64,000 nt of DNA, from the NCBI RefSeq assembly GCF_001544695.2, contig NZ_FCOM02000001.1, positions 496,001 through 560,000 on the forward strand, in the 5' to 3' direction. This document shows positions 16,397 through 25,459 of the stretch, in pieces. Source of the stretch: Caballeronia arvi (GTDB taxonomy: Bacteria; Pseudomonadota; Gammaproteobacteria; Burkholderiales; Burkholderiaceae). A model generated the notes under the pieces. That model saw nothing but the letters and a program-made list of their open reading frames with translations. It made no database searches and was not told the DNA's origin. The translations under genes and the position numbers were made by a program. Position 1 is the stretch's first letter, and every line of letters starts with the position of its first letter.

Positions 16397-17884
16397 TCAG
16401 CGCAAAAAGCGGTCGATCACATCGGCCAGTTTCGCGAAAGCCGGGGCGATGTCCTCGTCCGGCACGCACGCGTAACCGATCAGCAAGCCGGATTCCGCGT
16501 CCGGCCGATGCGCGTAATAACCCGACAGCGGCCGCACGACGATGTCCTCCGCGAGCGCGGCGGCGGCGAGCGCGCGATCGTCGACGTGTTTTGGCAGTTT
16601 CAGCACGAGATGCAGCCCGGCATCGCCGCCAGCGATCGCGAGCGTGTCGCCGTAGCGTTGCGCGATCGTCGCGAGCATCGTGTCGCGCCGCTGGCTGTAG
16701 AGCGCGCGCATGCGCCGGATGTGCGACGTGAAATGCCCCTCGCCGATGAACTCCGCGAGCACCGCCTGTTGCAACAACTGCCCTTCGCGATACAGCTCGG
16801 CGCTCGCCGTGGCGAAGCTCTCCGCGAGCGTCTCCGGCACCACGACATAGCCGATGCGCAGCCCGGGAAACAGCGTCTTGCCGAAGCTGCCGACATAGAT
16901 CACCTGCCCGGCCGTGTCCATGCCCTGCAGCGATGCGAGCGGCCGGCTGCCGTAGCGGTATTCGCTGTCGTAGTCGTCCTCGATGATCCAGCAGCGATGC
17001 TGCCGCGCGTATTCGAGCAGCATGCGGCGGCGCGCGAGGCTCATCACCATGCCGAGCGGATATTGATGCGATGGCGTGACGAGCATCAGCTTCGGCGGCG
17101 CGGCGAGATCGGCGGGCGCCGGCGCGATGCCTTCGGCGTCGACGGGAATCGCCTTCAGATCGAGTCCGGAAACCTGCAGCACGCTGCGCACGCCCCAGTA
17201 GCACGGGTCTTCGGTCCAGATCGTGTCGCCGGAATCCGCGAGCAGGCGCGCGGCGAGATCGATCGACTGATGAATGCCCGTCGTCACGACGATCTGTTCC
17301 GGCGTGCAGCGCACCGAACGCGACGTGCGCAGATAGTCGGCGAGCGCGTGGCGCAGACCCGCGTGGCCGCCGCCGGGCGCGTAGGTCAGCAGATCGGGGA
17401 GCGGCTTGCGCCAGTATTTCGCGTGCAGCCGGTTCCATACGCGCGACGGAAACCGCGACACGTCGGGCACGCCCGGCATGAACGCGCCGCCCTGGCGTTT
17501 CGAGACGCCCGCGCCCGCGATCAGCCGCGTCCCGCGCGCGGAAAGCGTCGATTGCGCGGCGGAGCGCGTGCCGGCGTCCGAAGGTGCGTCGTCGAAGAGG
17601 ATGTCGTCGGGTGCGCTGTCCGCGACGAACGTGCCGCGCCCCGTCGCCGACGACACGTAGCCTTCGAGCGCCAGTTGCTCGTACACCTGCGTCACCGTGT
17701 TGCGCCCGATGCCGAGCTCCGCCGCGAGCAGCCGCGACGACGGCACTTTCGCGCCGGCCGCGAGTTCGCGCGTGAGGATCGCCTGCTGCAAAAGCCTATG
17801 CAACTGGCGGTAGATCGGCTGGCCGTTGCCGCGGTCGATGCGCTGCGCAAGCCAGTCGGAAAGCACGCTTGCGCGTGTGGACAT
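16397..17884 (-). CDS. MocR/GabR-type regulator (GntR winged helix fused to aminotransferase fold)
   Basis: A 495-residue regulator. Residues about 20-90 form a GntR-type winged helix (QPIYRQLHRLLQQAILTREL, GIGRNTVTQVYEQLALEGYV). The rest is a fold-type I aminotransferase domain that binds PLP and the effector, with the Schiff-base lysine in GSFGKTLFPGLRIGY (Lys336). ATG 17884 with GGAG eight bases upstream gives the family length. It is divergent from gabT. By analogy with GabR of Bacillus, it should sense GABA plus PLP and activate the GABA genes. Confidence 0.93.
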   Translation of the reverse strand: MSTRASVLSDWLAQRIDRGNGQPIYRQLHRLLQQAILTRELAAGAKVPSSRLLAAELGIGRNTVTQVYEQLALEGYVSSATGRGTFVADSAPDDILFDDAPSDAGTRSAAQSTLSARGTRLIAGAGVSKRQGGAFMPGVPDVSRFPSRVWNRLHAKYWRKPLPDLLTYAPGGGHAGLRHALADYLRTSRSVRCTPEQIVVTTGIHQSIDLAARLLADSGDTIWTEDPCYWGVRSVLQVSGLDLKAIPVDAEGIAPAPADLAAPPKLMLVTPSHQYPLGMVMSLARRRMLLEYARQHRCWIIEDDYDSEYRYGSRPLASLQGMDTAGQVIYVGSFGKTLFPGLRIGYVVVPETLAESFATASAELYREGQLLQQAVLAEFIGEGHFTSHIRRMRALYSQRRDTMLATIAQRYGDTLAIAGGDAGLHLVLKLPKHVDDRALAAAALAEDIVVRPLSGYYAHRPDAESGLLIGYACVPDEDIAPAFAKLADVIDRFLR

Positions 17885-17907
17885 CGGATTGGCTCCTATA
17901 TATTTAT

Positions 17908-17947
17908 CCAAATGGATCTGATCTTGCGGGCCAAATCTTACTATAGT
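17908..17947. promoter_or_regulatory. GabR-type operator/promoter between mocR and gabT
   Basis: Two direct CCAAAT repeats (17908-17913 and 17931-17936) are 23 bases apart, about two helical turns, as is usual for MocR/GabR sites. The first lies in a partial dyad ATCC-AAAT-GGAT. A good -10 box TATAGT (17942-17947) for gabT has no matching -35 box, which suits an activator-dependent promoter. Confidence 0.5.
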
Positions 17948-18008
17948 CGTTACTGATTCGATTCAGCCGTATTGACCTCATCGACACCGCGCCAAGGAGA
18001 TTCCCGCC

Positions 18009-19304
18009 GTGACCACGACCCTGAAGAACGCCGCCCTGCAAGCCCGCAAGAACGCCGCAACCCCGCGCGGCGTCGGCGTGATGTGCGATTTTTACGCGGC
18101 GCGCGCCGAGAACGCCGAACTGTGGGACGTCGAGGGACGGCGCTTCATCGATTTCGCGGCGGGCATCGCGGTGTGCAACACGGGGCATCGTCATCCGAAG
18201 ATCGTCGAAGCGATCCGCGCGCAGCTCGACTGCTTCACGCACACCGCGTATCAGATCGTGCCGTACGAGTCGTATGTGTCGCTCGCGGAAAGGATCGGCG
18301 CGCGCGCGCCGTCCCGGTATCCGAACAAGACGGCGTTCTTCACGACGGGCGCGGAGGCCGTCGAGAACGCGGTGAAGATCGCGCGCGCCGCGACGGGCCG
18401 TCCGGGCGTGATCGCCTTCACGGGCGGCTTTCATGGCCGCACGCTGATGGGCATGGCGCTGACCGGCAAGGTCGCGCCGTACAAGATCGGCTTCGGGCCG
18501 TTCCCGTCGGACGTGTATCACGCGCCGTTTCCGAATCCGCTGCATGGCGTGTCGGTGGACGAATCGCTGCGCGCGATCGCCCATCTGTTCAAGGCGGACA
18601 TCGAACCTGCGCGCGTGGCGGCGATCATCTTCGAACCCGTGCAGGGCGAAGGCGGTTTCAATCCCGCGCCTGTCGAGTTCGTGCGCGGCCTGCGCAAGAT
18701 CTGCGACGAGCACGGCATTCTGCTCATCGCCGATGAAGTGCAGACCGGCTTCGCGCGCACCGGCAAGCTGTTCGCGATGGAGCATTACGACGTCGTGCCG
18801 GATCTGATGACGATTGCGAAGTCGCTGGCGGGCGGCATGCCGCTGTCGGGTGTCGTCGGACGTGCGGACATCATGGATGCGGCCGCGCCGGGCGGTCTCG
18901 GTGGCACGTATGCGGGCAATCCGCTTTCGGTGGCGGCGGCGCACGCGGTGCTCGACATCATCGACGAAGAGAAGCTCTGCGAGCGTGCGGTGGTTTTGGG
19001 TGACAAGCTCAAGGCGAAGCTGCGGGCGCTCAAGACCAATGTGCCGCAGATCGCCGATGTGCGCGGGCCTGGCGCGATGATCGCGGTCGAGTTCTGCAAG
19101 CCTGGGTCGCATGATGCCGATGCTGCGTTCGCCAAGCTCGTGCAGACGCGGGCGCTCGAGCGCGGGTTGCTTTTGCTGGTTTGCGGTGTGTATTCGAATG
19201 TGGTTCGGTTCCTGTTTCCGCTCACCATTCAAGAGGCGGTTTTCGATGAGGCGCTTGGGATTCTTGAAGAAGTTATGACGGAAGCCGTCGCTGTGGCGGC
19301 TTGA
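18009..19304 (+). CDS. gabT: 4-aminobutyrate aminotransferase
   Basis: PLP-dependent class III aminotransferase converting GABA and 2-oxoglutarate to succinate semialdehyde and glutamate. It has 431 residues, the standard length. It shows TTGAEAVENAVKIAR, GFHGRTLMGMALTGK, IFEPVQGEGGF, the PLP aspartate in IADEVQTGFARTG and the Schiff-base lysine in MTIAKSLAGG (Lys271). The start is GTG with AAGGAG about ten bases upstream. Divergent from its likely MocR regulator; gabD lies downstream, separated by a 549-bp repeat element. Confidence 0.95.
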   Translation: MTTTLKNAALQARKNAATPRGVGVMCDFYAARAENAELWDVEGRRFIDFAAGIAVCNTGHRHPKIVEAIRAQLDCFTHTAYQIVPYESYVSLAERIGARAPSRYPNKTAFFTTGAEAVENAVKIARAATGRPGVIAFTGGFHGRTLMGMALTGKVAPYKIGFGPFPSDVYHAPFPNPLHGVSVDESLRAIAHLFKADIEPARVAAIIFEPVQGEGGFNPAPVEFVRGLRKICDEHGILLIADEVQTGFARTGKLFAMEHYDVVPDLMTIAKSLAGGMPLSGVVGRADIMDAAAPGGLGGTYAGNPLSVAAAHAVLDIIDEEKLCERAVVLGDKLKAKLRALKTNVPQIADVRGPGAMIAVEFCKPGSHDADAAFAKLVQTRALERGLLLLVCGVYSNVVRFLFPLTIQEAVFDEALGILEEVMTEAVAVAA

Positions 19305-19361
19305 TTTTGTTGGTTGGCTGTTTGTCGTGGAGTCCTGTTTTGATGTCGGTCTATTAGCGTT

Positions 19362-19910
19362 GCCCCTCCCCGGGGCGGGGGTAACTTTCTTTGCTGCTGC
19401 AAAGAAAGTCACCAAAGAAAGCAGCTTTTCGACCCAGAGTGCTTCACACCGGCCCCGGCACAGGCGATTGGCTGAATGGAACCCAGAGTAGCGAGTGTTC
19501 CCATTGTTGTGCCGGGCGTGGACCGCACACGGTCTGACAAGCTAGTACCCAACGAATACTGGTTCAGCACAAAATAGCTTCGGCACAGCGCTGCGCGCTG
19601 CCGCCGGGTACGCAAGGGAAACCAACAGTGGGCGTGGGCTAATACGTGTGCTCACGCAAACCTGATTGACCGGACGGCCGCGAAGCGGGCTGGAGCTATC
19701 AGGTGCTGAACCAGTCAGTAGTGCGGTGCGATGTGGCGGACCGTGCGCGATCCAAGCCCGGTACGACCTTTGAGGGCACTCGCTACTGCCGGACCACGAG
19801 AGTAGTTCTGTGCCGCGGCCGGTATGAAGTGCTTAGGCTGGGGAGAGCTGCTTTCTTTGGTTACTTTCTTTGCAGCAGCAAAGAAAGTGACTGCCGCCCC
19901 GCACAGGGGC
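19362..19910. repeat. 549-bp inverted-repeat element between gabT and gabD
   Basis: Both ends carry the same sequence in opposite orientation. The left arm from 19362 and the right arm ending 19910 can be aligned in register for about 220 bases each, with one net indel, as imperfect inverted repeats; the outer ~100 bases match best. Within each arm lies an 11-bp hairpin (ACTTTCTTTGC / GCAAAGAAAGT) at 19384-19409 and 19863-19888. No transposase is encoded. Short open frames reading through the hairpin (FFAAAKKVT) look non-coding. It resembles a non-autonomous mobile or fold-back element; I recall similar hairpins as frequent in Burkholderiaceae genomes, but have not checked. Confidence 0.8.
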
Positions 19911-19981
19911 AAAGCTAATTAACCAACACGAATACGGGATCCGGCAAAAAGAAACCCGAAATCAGAGGAATGCAAACAGAA

Positions 19982-21430
19982 ATGAACCTGAAAGACCCGA
20001 CGCTGCTACGCCACGCCGCCTTCATCGCAGGTGAATGGCAACAATCCGACGATGGAAGCACCTTCGAAGTCATCGACCCATCGAACGGCGAATCCCTCGG
20101 CCCGGTCCCCCACATGGGTGCGAACGAAACCAAACGCGCCATCGATGCGGCCAACGCCGCCTGGCCCGCCTGGCGCCAAAAGACGGCAAAGGAACGCGCC
20201 GCCATCCTGCGCCGCTGGTTCGACCTGATGACCGAAAACGCCGACGATCTCGCGCTCATCCTCACCACCGAGCAAGGCAAGCCGCTCGCCGAAGCAAAAG
20301 GTGAAATCGCCTACGCCGCGTCGTTCATCGAATGGTTCGCGGAGGAAGGCAAGCGCGTCGCCGGCGATACGCTCGCGTCGCCCGCCGCCGACAAACGCAT
20401 CGTCGTGACGAAGGAGCCGATCGGGGTCTGCGCGGCGATCACGCCGTGGAACTTCCCCGCCGCGATGATCACGCGCAAAGTCGGGCCGGCGCTCGCGGCC
20501 GGCTGCCCGATCGTCGTGAAGCCCGCCGAAGCAACGCCCTTCTCCGCATTCGCGCTCGCCGTGCTCGCCGAGCGCGCCGGCATTCCGAAGGGCGTGCTCA
20601 GCGTCCTGACCGGCGATCCGAAAGCGATCGGCGGCGAAATGACGAGCAATCCGATCGTGCGCAAGCTGTCATTCACCGGCTCGACCGCGGTCGGCCGCCT
20701 GCTGATGGCGCAAAGCGCGCCGACGGTCAAGAAGGTGACGCTGGAACTCGGCGGCAACGCGCCGTTCATCGTGTTCGACGACGCCGATCTCGACGCCGCC
20801 GTGGAAGGCGCGATCGCATCGAAATATCGCAACAGCGGACAGACCTGCGTCTGCACGAACCGCTTCTACGTGCATGAGCGCGTGTACGACGCCTTCGCGC
20901 AAAAGATGGCGGCGGCGGTCGGGCAGCTCAAGGTCGGACGCGGCACCGAAAGCGGCGTGTCGCTCGGACCGCTCATCAACGAAGCGGCCGTGAAGAAGGT
21001 CGAGTCGCATATCGACGATGCGCTCGCGAAAGGCGCGTCGCTCGCGTCGGGCGGCAAGCGTCACACGCTCGGTCACGGCTTCTTCGAGCCGACCGTGCTG
21101 ACAGACGTCACGCCCGACATGAAAGTGGCGAAGGAAGAAACCTTCGGCCCGCTCGCGCCGCTCTTCAAGTTCTCATCCGACGATGAAGTCGTACGCCTCG
21201 CCAACGACACCGAGTTCGGCCTCGCCGCTTACTTCTATAGCCGCGACATCGGCCGCATCTGGCGCGTGGCCGAAGCGCTCGAATACGGCATGGTCGGCAT
21301 CAACACCGGGCTGATCTCCAACGAAGTGGCGCCGTTCGGCGGCGTGAAGCAATCGGGCCTCGGCCGCGAAGGCTCGCACTACGGCATCGACGATTACGTC
21401 GTCATCAAATATCTCTGCATGGCGGTGTGA
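19982..21430 (+). CDS. gabD: Succinate-semialdehyde dehydrogenase, NADP-type
   Basis: Aldehyde dehydrogenase oxidising succinate semialdehyde to succinate, the second step of GABA degradation. It has 482 residues. It shows the substrate tunnel/NAD region TPWNFPAAMITRK, FTGSTAVGR, the general base glutamate in VTLELGGNAPF (Glu255) and the catalytic cysteine in NSGQTCVCTNRF (Cys289, followed by Cys291). ATG 19982 is preferred: the upstream in-frame ATG at 19970 directly abuts the only AGAGGA site, too close for initiation. A strong terminator follows. It would normally be in one operon with gabT; the inverted-repeat element now separates them. Confidence 0.95.
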   Translation: MNLKDPTLLRHAAFIAGEWQQSDDGSTFEVIDPSNGESLGPVPHMGANETKRAIDAANAAWPAWRQKTAKERAAILRRWFDLMTENADDLALILTTEQGKPLAEAKGEIAYAASFIEWFAEEGKRVAGDTLASPAADKRIVVTKEPIGVCAAITPWNFPAAMITRKVGPALAAGCPIVVKPAEATPFSAFALAVLAERAGIPKGVLSVLTGDPKAIGGEMTSNPIVRKLSFTGSTAVGRLLMAQSAPTVKKVTLELGGNAPFIVFDDADLDAAVEGAIASKYRNSGQTCVCTNRFYVHERVYDAFAQKMAAAVGQLKVGRGTESGVSLGPLINEAAVKKVESHIDDALAKGASLASGGKRHTLGHGFFEPTVLTDVTPDMKVAKEETFGPLAPLFKFSSDDEVVRLANDTEFGLAAYFYSRDIGRIWRVAEALEYGMVGINTGLISNEVAPFGGVKQSGLGREGSHYGIDDYVVIKYLCMAV

Positions 21431-21442
21431 TCGCATAATTGG

Positions 21443-21475
21443 AAAGGCCCCGGCATTCGACATGCCGGGGCCTTT
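21443..21475. terminator. Bidirectional terminator hairpin after gabD
   Basis: A perfect 14-bp stem AAAGGCCCCGGCAT / ATGCCGGGGCCTTT (21443-21456 and 21462-21475) with a five-base loop. It lies between the convergent gabD and small exported protein genes and can act on both strands. Confidence 0.85.
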
Positions 21476-21497
21476 CGACTTACGACAACCGCGCGTC

Positions 21498-22106
21498 TCA
21501 GTTCGAAGCCGTCGCCGCGGGCGGCGTCACCTGAACCGCCAGCGCCGACACGAACACGGCGTGAACGTTGTCGCCCTTCTTCAACTTGCTTACGTCGAGG
21601 TTCTTCGCGATGTCGAGCTTCACGGTGTTCTGCGGGCCGCGCAGCGTGATCGTGCGCTTCGCCGCGTCGACGCTCACGACGGTAGCAAGCACTTCGACCT
21701 TGCGCACCGCATCGAAGCCGGCAACGACGTTCGCGCCCGACGCAGGTGCGACCATGGTCGTGTCGACGCGCGCGCGATCGGTCTTGTCGCCCGTCGCCTT
21801 GCTGATGTCCATCAGCAGCGCGTTCTTGTAATACACGTCCACGACGTCGCCGACCTTCAGGTTGTCGAAATTCTTGACTTCCTTGACGACCGGCAGCATC
21901 ACGTCGCCGCTCTGATCTCGCAGCATCAGCACGCGGTTGGCCGAATCGATGCCCACGATCGTCGACTGGAGATGAATCGGGTTTTCCGCCATCGTCACTT
22001 GCTCGGCCGTCTTCGCGAGCGAATCGGTCTGTGCGAATGCGGCACCCGCCGATGCTGCGATTGCGGTCATCGCCAGGATCGAAATTGCACGCAACTTCAT
22101 GTTCAT
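21498..22106 (-). CDS. Exported protein with duplicated beta-rich module
   Basis: A 202-residue protein with a clear signal peptide (MNMKLRAISILAMTAIAASAGAAFAQ). The mature part holds two copies of a beta-rich module, about residues 48-97 (TIVGIDSANRVLMLRDQSGD, then KVGDVVDVYYKNAL) and 141-189 (TVVSVDAAKRTITLRGPQNT, then KKGDNVHAVFVSAL), probably small OB-like barrels. ATG 22106 has GAGGAG upstream. I assign no function. A shorter protein of the same design is encoded at 23731-24240, on the far side of the metallophosphoesterase gene. Confidence 0.8.
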   Translation of the reverse strand: MNMKLRAISILAMTAIAASAGAAFAQTDSLAKTAEQVTMAENPIHLQSTIVGIDSANRVLMLRDQSGDVMLPVVKEVKNFDNLKVGDVVDVYYKNALLMDISKATGDKTDRARVDTTMVAPASGANVVAGFDAVRKVEVLATVVSVDAAKRTITLRGPQNTVKLDIAKNLDVSKLKKGDNVHAVFVSALAVQVTPPAATASN

Positions 22107-22365
22107 GCGCCTACTCCTCTTCTCGAGTTTTGCATTGCTAATGTCTTTGAGACTGACAATGCGATTACAGGAATTAAACGGAGGATTTATACCGCCCTGC
22201 ACCGGTGAAAGTCCAAAGCGTGCGCAATTTTTTGCAATTGAGGGAATGCGGCGCAGCGGTGCGCCGAAGGCGGCGAGTTTTTCAAGCGGGTAGAATCGGC
22301 TCTGGCTCCGGCGCTGCCGTCCGTCATGCGCCTTTTTGCCGCTTCTTCGATCTCTCAGGGGCGCT

Positions 22366-23529
22366 ATGCGACGCTCGGCTTTCTTTCTCCGCTTTATCGG
22401 CATCGGCATTCTGTTTCACATCTACGTCGGCGTGCGGCTCATCCCGGCCGCGCCCGTCGGCATGCCGCTCAAGGTGCTGGCGGCGGCCTTGCTCGCGGCG
22501 TCGGTGATCCTCATTCCGCTCGGCATGGCGGCGCGTCAGATCGAACCGCAAGCGCTTGCCGATCGGCTCGCATGGTTCGGGCTCACCGCACTCGGCTTTT
22601 TCTCCTCGCTGCTTCTCCTGACCTTTGCGCGCGACGTGATGCTCTTCTTCGTGCATCTCGTCGACTGGCTGCGCGGCGCGCCTGTCGGTTCACCGGCACT
22701 CGTCGCATATAGCGCGCTGGCGGTGCCGATGCTCGCCGTGCTCTTCTCCGCGATCGGCTTCTACAACGCGCGCCGGCGCGCGCCGGTCGTGAGCGTCGAC
22801 GTGCCCATCGACGATCTGCCCGCCGCGCTCCACGGTTTCACCATCGTGCAGATCAGCGATATTCACGTCGGCCCGACGATCAAGCGTCACTATGTGGAGC
22901 GCATCGTCGCGGCGGTGAACGGGCTGGAACCGGATCTGATCGCGGTGACGGGCGATGTCGTCGATGGCAGCGTGCCGAATCTGGCCGACCACACGCGCCC
23001 GCTCGCCGGTCTGTCCGCGCGGCACGGCGCGTTTCTCGTCACCGGGAATCACGAGTATTACTCGGGCGCGGACAAGTGGATCGCCGAATTCCGCCGCCTG
23101 GGGCTGAACGTGCTGCTCAATCAGCACGTCGTGCTGAACCACGACGGCGCGCAGGCCGTGGTTGCGGGCGTGACGGATTACAGCGCGGGCAGTTTCGATC
23201 CCGCGCATCGCAGCGATCCCGCCAAGGCGATCAGCGGCGCGCCCGACGACGCCGCCGTGCGCGTGCTGCTCGCGCATCAGCCGCGCAGCGCCACTGCGGC
23301 CGCCGAAGCGGGCTTTACCTTGCAGCTTTCAGGGCACACGCACGGCGGCCAGTTTCTGCCGTGGAATTTCTTCGTGCGCTTGCAGCAGCCCTTCGTCGCG
23401 GGGCTCGTGAAGGTGAACGGGCTGTGGGTCTACACGAGCCGCGGCACCGGCTATTGGGGACCACCGAAACGCCTGGGCGCGCCGTCCGAGATCACGCGGG
23501 TTCGGCTGGTGCCGTCGACGCCGGCATGA
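22366..23529 (+). CDS. Membrane-anchored metallophosphoesterase
   Basis: A 387-residue calcineurin-like phosphoesterase. About four N-terminal membrane segments (residues 1-140) precede the catalytic domain with all dinuclear-metal motifs: SDIHVG, TGDVVDG, GNHEYY, LAHQP and SGHTHGGQ. YaeI/YkuE-like enzymes of this kind can act on UDP-diacylglucosamine or other phosphoesters; the substrate here is unknown. ATG 22366 follows AGGGG by five bases. It is divergent from the duplicated-module protein upstream. Confidence 0.92.
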   Translation: MRRSAFFLRFIGIGILFHIYVGVRLIPAAPVGMPLKVLAAALLAASVILIPLGMAARQIEPQALADRLAWFGLTALGFFSSLLLLTFARDVMLFFVHLVDWLRGAPVGSPALVAYSALAVPMLAVLFSAIGFYNARRRAPVVSVDVPIDDLPAALHGFTIVQISDIHVGPTIKRHYVERIVAAVNGLEPDLIAVTGDVVDGSVPNLADHTRPLAGLSARHGAFLVTGNHEYYSGADKWIAEFRRLGLNVLLNQHVVLNHDGAQAVVAGVTDYSAGSFDPAHRSDPAKAISGAPDDAAVRVLLAHQPRSATAAAEAGFTLQLSGHTHGGQFLPWNFFVRLQQPFVAGLVKVNGLWVYTSRGTGYWGPPKRLGAPSEITRVRLVPSTPA

Positions 23530-23545
23530 CGCTGGTGACAACACG

Positions 23546-23582
23546 AAAAAAGGGACGCGCGCCGCGGGTGCGACGCGCGTCC
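23546..23582 (-). terminator. Terminator hairpin for the leftward small exported protein gene
   Basis: On the minus strand a 9-bp stem (GGACGCGCG / CGCGCGTCC, 23553-23582) is followed by a run of six T residues (complement of 23546-23551). It lies about 150 bases beyond the stop of the gene at 23731-24240. Confidence 0.6.
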
Positions 23583-23730
23583 GGCGCTCGGGGATAAGCG
23601 CTGCGCCCGGACACGGGGATGAACGGACGCTCTCGACGTGGCAGGCGGGGTCCCGCCAGCGAGTGATGCAAAGTTAAGGGAACCGAAATAACGGGACCAC
23701 TAGAACTTTCTTAAAGCGCGCCGCCGTTCA

Positions 23731-24240
23731 TTACTTCTTTTGTGCCGGTTTCGCGCGGTTGTTCACCACATCGACCCTGACAGTCGCGCCGCTTGCGAGC
23801 GTGCCCGCCTGCCGCGCATCGCGCGCGCGCACTTCGATGGGCAGGCTGTCCGCATCCTTGAGCATGACGACGCCCGTTGCGGTGTCGACGCTCGCCACTT
23901 GCGCCACGAAACGCTTGTCGCCGGGCACGGCCTGCTGAAGCTTGGCATGCCCGATCGGTGTCAGCGTGACGGGCTGCAGCACGGAACTCTTGATGCGCGT
24001 GCCGAGCGGCAGCTTGTCGAGGTCCTGCATATCGGGGCTCACGTTCACTTGCGTCGCGACGCCTTGTGCGTTCACGACCGTGACGCGATGCGCGCTTGGA
24101 TCGACCGCTTTCACCTCGCCGATGACCTGCACGACCATGAGTCCTTCGATGTTCGATGCTGCTTGTTCCGCCATCGCAGGCCCACCCTGCAGCGCGATCA
24201 GCAAAGCTGCAAAAATGAATCCGAGTGTTCTTGTGTTCAT
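23731..24240 (-). CDS. Exported protein with two beta-rich repeats
   Basis: A 169-residue protein with a signal peptide (MNTRTLGFIFAALLIALQGGPAMAEQ) and two modules of similar pattern: VIGEVKAVDPSAHRVTVVNA with a later LPLGTRIKSSV, and VAQVASVDTATGVVMLKDAD with a later LASGATVRVDVV. It appears to be a distant paralogue of the protein at 21498-22106. AAGGAG precedes ATG 24240. The C-terminus is basic (NNRAKPAQKK). Function unknown. Confidence 0.78.
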   Translation of the reverse strand: MNTRTLGFIFAALLIALQGGPAMAEQAASNIEGLMVVQVIGEVKAVDPSAHRVTVVNAQGVATQVNVSPDMQDLDKLPLGTRIKSSVLQPVTLTPIGHAKLQQAVPGDKRFVAQVASVDTATGVVMLKDADSLPIEVRARDARQAGTLASGATVRVDVVNNRAKPAQKK

Positions 24241-24351
24241 GATTTTCTCCTTCGTCATGTGCCGCTTTTCAGGCCAAACAAGAGATTGTGCCGGTGAATC
24301 GCCCATCCGTCCCACAATGGCAGCGCGAAATTTTGTGCCAGACGGACTGGG

Positions 24352-25401
24352 CTACGCCTTCGCCGATACCGCCGCGGGCGTCGTCGCATAGACGCTCCGG
24401 TGCGGAGCAGTGCCTTCTCTCGGCCAGTCGGAGCGCGCATCGAAGAACCATTCGGCGCGCTCGCGGCCCTTGCGGATCAGCGCATGCAAGAGCGCGGGAT
24501 TGCGATCGAGTTTCGATGCATAGTCGAGCGGCCCGGGATAATCCTTCGCGTCGAGATGCATCTGCACGACGCGAACCTTGATCGGCTTATAGCGCTGCGC
24601 GAGCGATGCGTCGGCCTTCAGCCATTCGTTCACGCGTGTCGTGAAGTAGAGCTCCTGTCCAAGCGCGAGATTGCCGGACAACTCGTTGCGCCGGTCGATG
24701 ATCTCGTTCATCGATTCGGGCAGTTCCTCGCGATGCTGCGGATTGATCTGCACGACCCAGATTTCGTCGGGGCGCATGTCGATCGCGAAATCGGTAAACT
24801 CGCGCACCGGCGGATTGCTGCTGAAGAGGCCGTCCCAGCACATGCGCCCGTCGGCCGCGACCGCGCGATACAGCGGCGGCACCGCAGCCGATGCCACCAG
24901 CTGATCCTGATCGAGCCTGTCGCCGGGGAAGATCACGCGATCGCCCGTGCGCACATCGGTCGCGCCGACGAGAAGCGTGGGCTTCGCGCGTTGCTCAGGC
25001 GCGGCGGGTAGCGACGCGAACGGCAGATGCTTGTCGAGCAGCTCGCGCAGGCGCTCCTCGGCGATCGGCGGATACAGATACGGGCTGATCTCCGCATTGA
25101 CGGGCAAGCGCGCGTACCAGGTGCCGAGCGCGTTGGCGACGATATCCGGCCCCTCGCGCGCCTCCAGATCCTTCCAGAAAGCGGCGAGGCGCTTTCGGGC
25201 GTCGGCGGGGCCGCCGAGCAGCAAGCCTGCCCACGCGAGTGCGCTGCACATCGCGCCGCCGGAGGTTCCGGACAGCGCGACAAGCTCGAAGCGGCTGAAG
25301 CATGCGTCGCTCAACAGCCGGTCGAGCACGCCCGCGGCGAACGCCGCATGGCTTCCGCCGCCCTGACACGCGATCGCTACCTTCGGAATGGCCGCCATCA
25401 C
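24352..25401 (-). CDS. Patatin-like phospholipase
   Basis: A 349-residue serine lipid acyl hydrolase with a Ser-Asp dyad. The oxyanion loop is GGGSHAAF (14-21), the nucleophile sits in SGTSGG (Ser47), and the aspartate lies in MCWDGLFSSNPPV. No signal peptide is seen, so it is probably cytoplasmic or delivered by another route. GAGG precedes ATG 25401 by seven bases. It follows the isochorismatase-fold gene on the same strand after a 58-base gap. The lipid substrate is unknown. Confidence 0.9.
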   Translation of the reverse strand: MMAAIPKVAIACQGGGSHAAFAAGVLDRLLSDACFSRFELVALSGTSGGAMCSALAWAGLLLGGPADARKRLAAFWKDLEAREGPDIVANALGTWYARLPVNAEISPYLYPPIAEERLRELLDKHLPFASLPAAPEQRAKPTLLVGATDVRTGDRVIFPGDRLDQDQLVASAAVPPLYRAVAADGRMCWDGLFSSNPPVREFTDFAIDMRPDEIWVVQINPQHREELPESMNEIIDRRNELSGNLALGQELYFTTRVNEWLKADASLAQRYKPIKVRVVQMHLDAKDYPGPLDYASKLDRNPALLHALIRKGRERAEWFFDARSDWPREGTAPHRSVYATTPAAVSAKA

Positions 25402-25459
25402 CGCACCTCATTCGTCCGTCGATATCGGACGTACGCTACAGCATAGGCGACGCGCGCCG

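Noticed and set aside
17904..19415. Long minus-strand open frame of about 500 codons across gabT
   Set aside because: Antisense shadow of gabT in GC-rich DNA. The product is Arg/His/Ala-rich without a fold signal, while the plus strand encodes a complete aminotransferase.
19715..19912. Short frames reading FFAAAKKVT through the element arms
   Set aside because: The peptide is only the translation of the hairpin repeat in one frame; no ribosome site and both arms give it.
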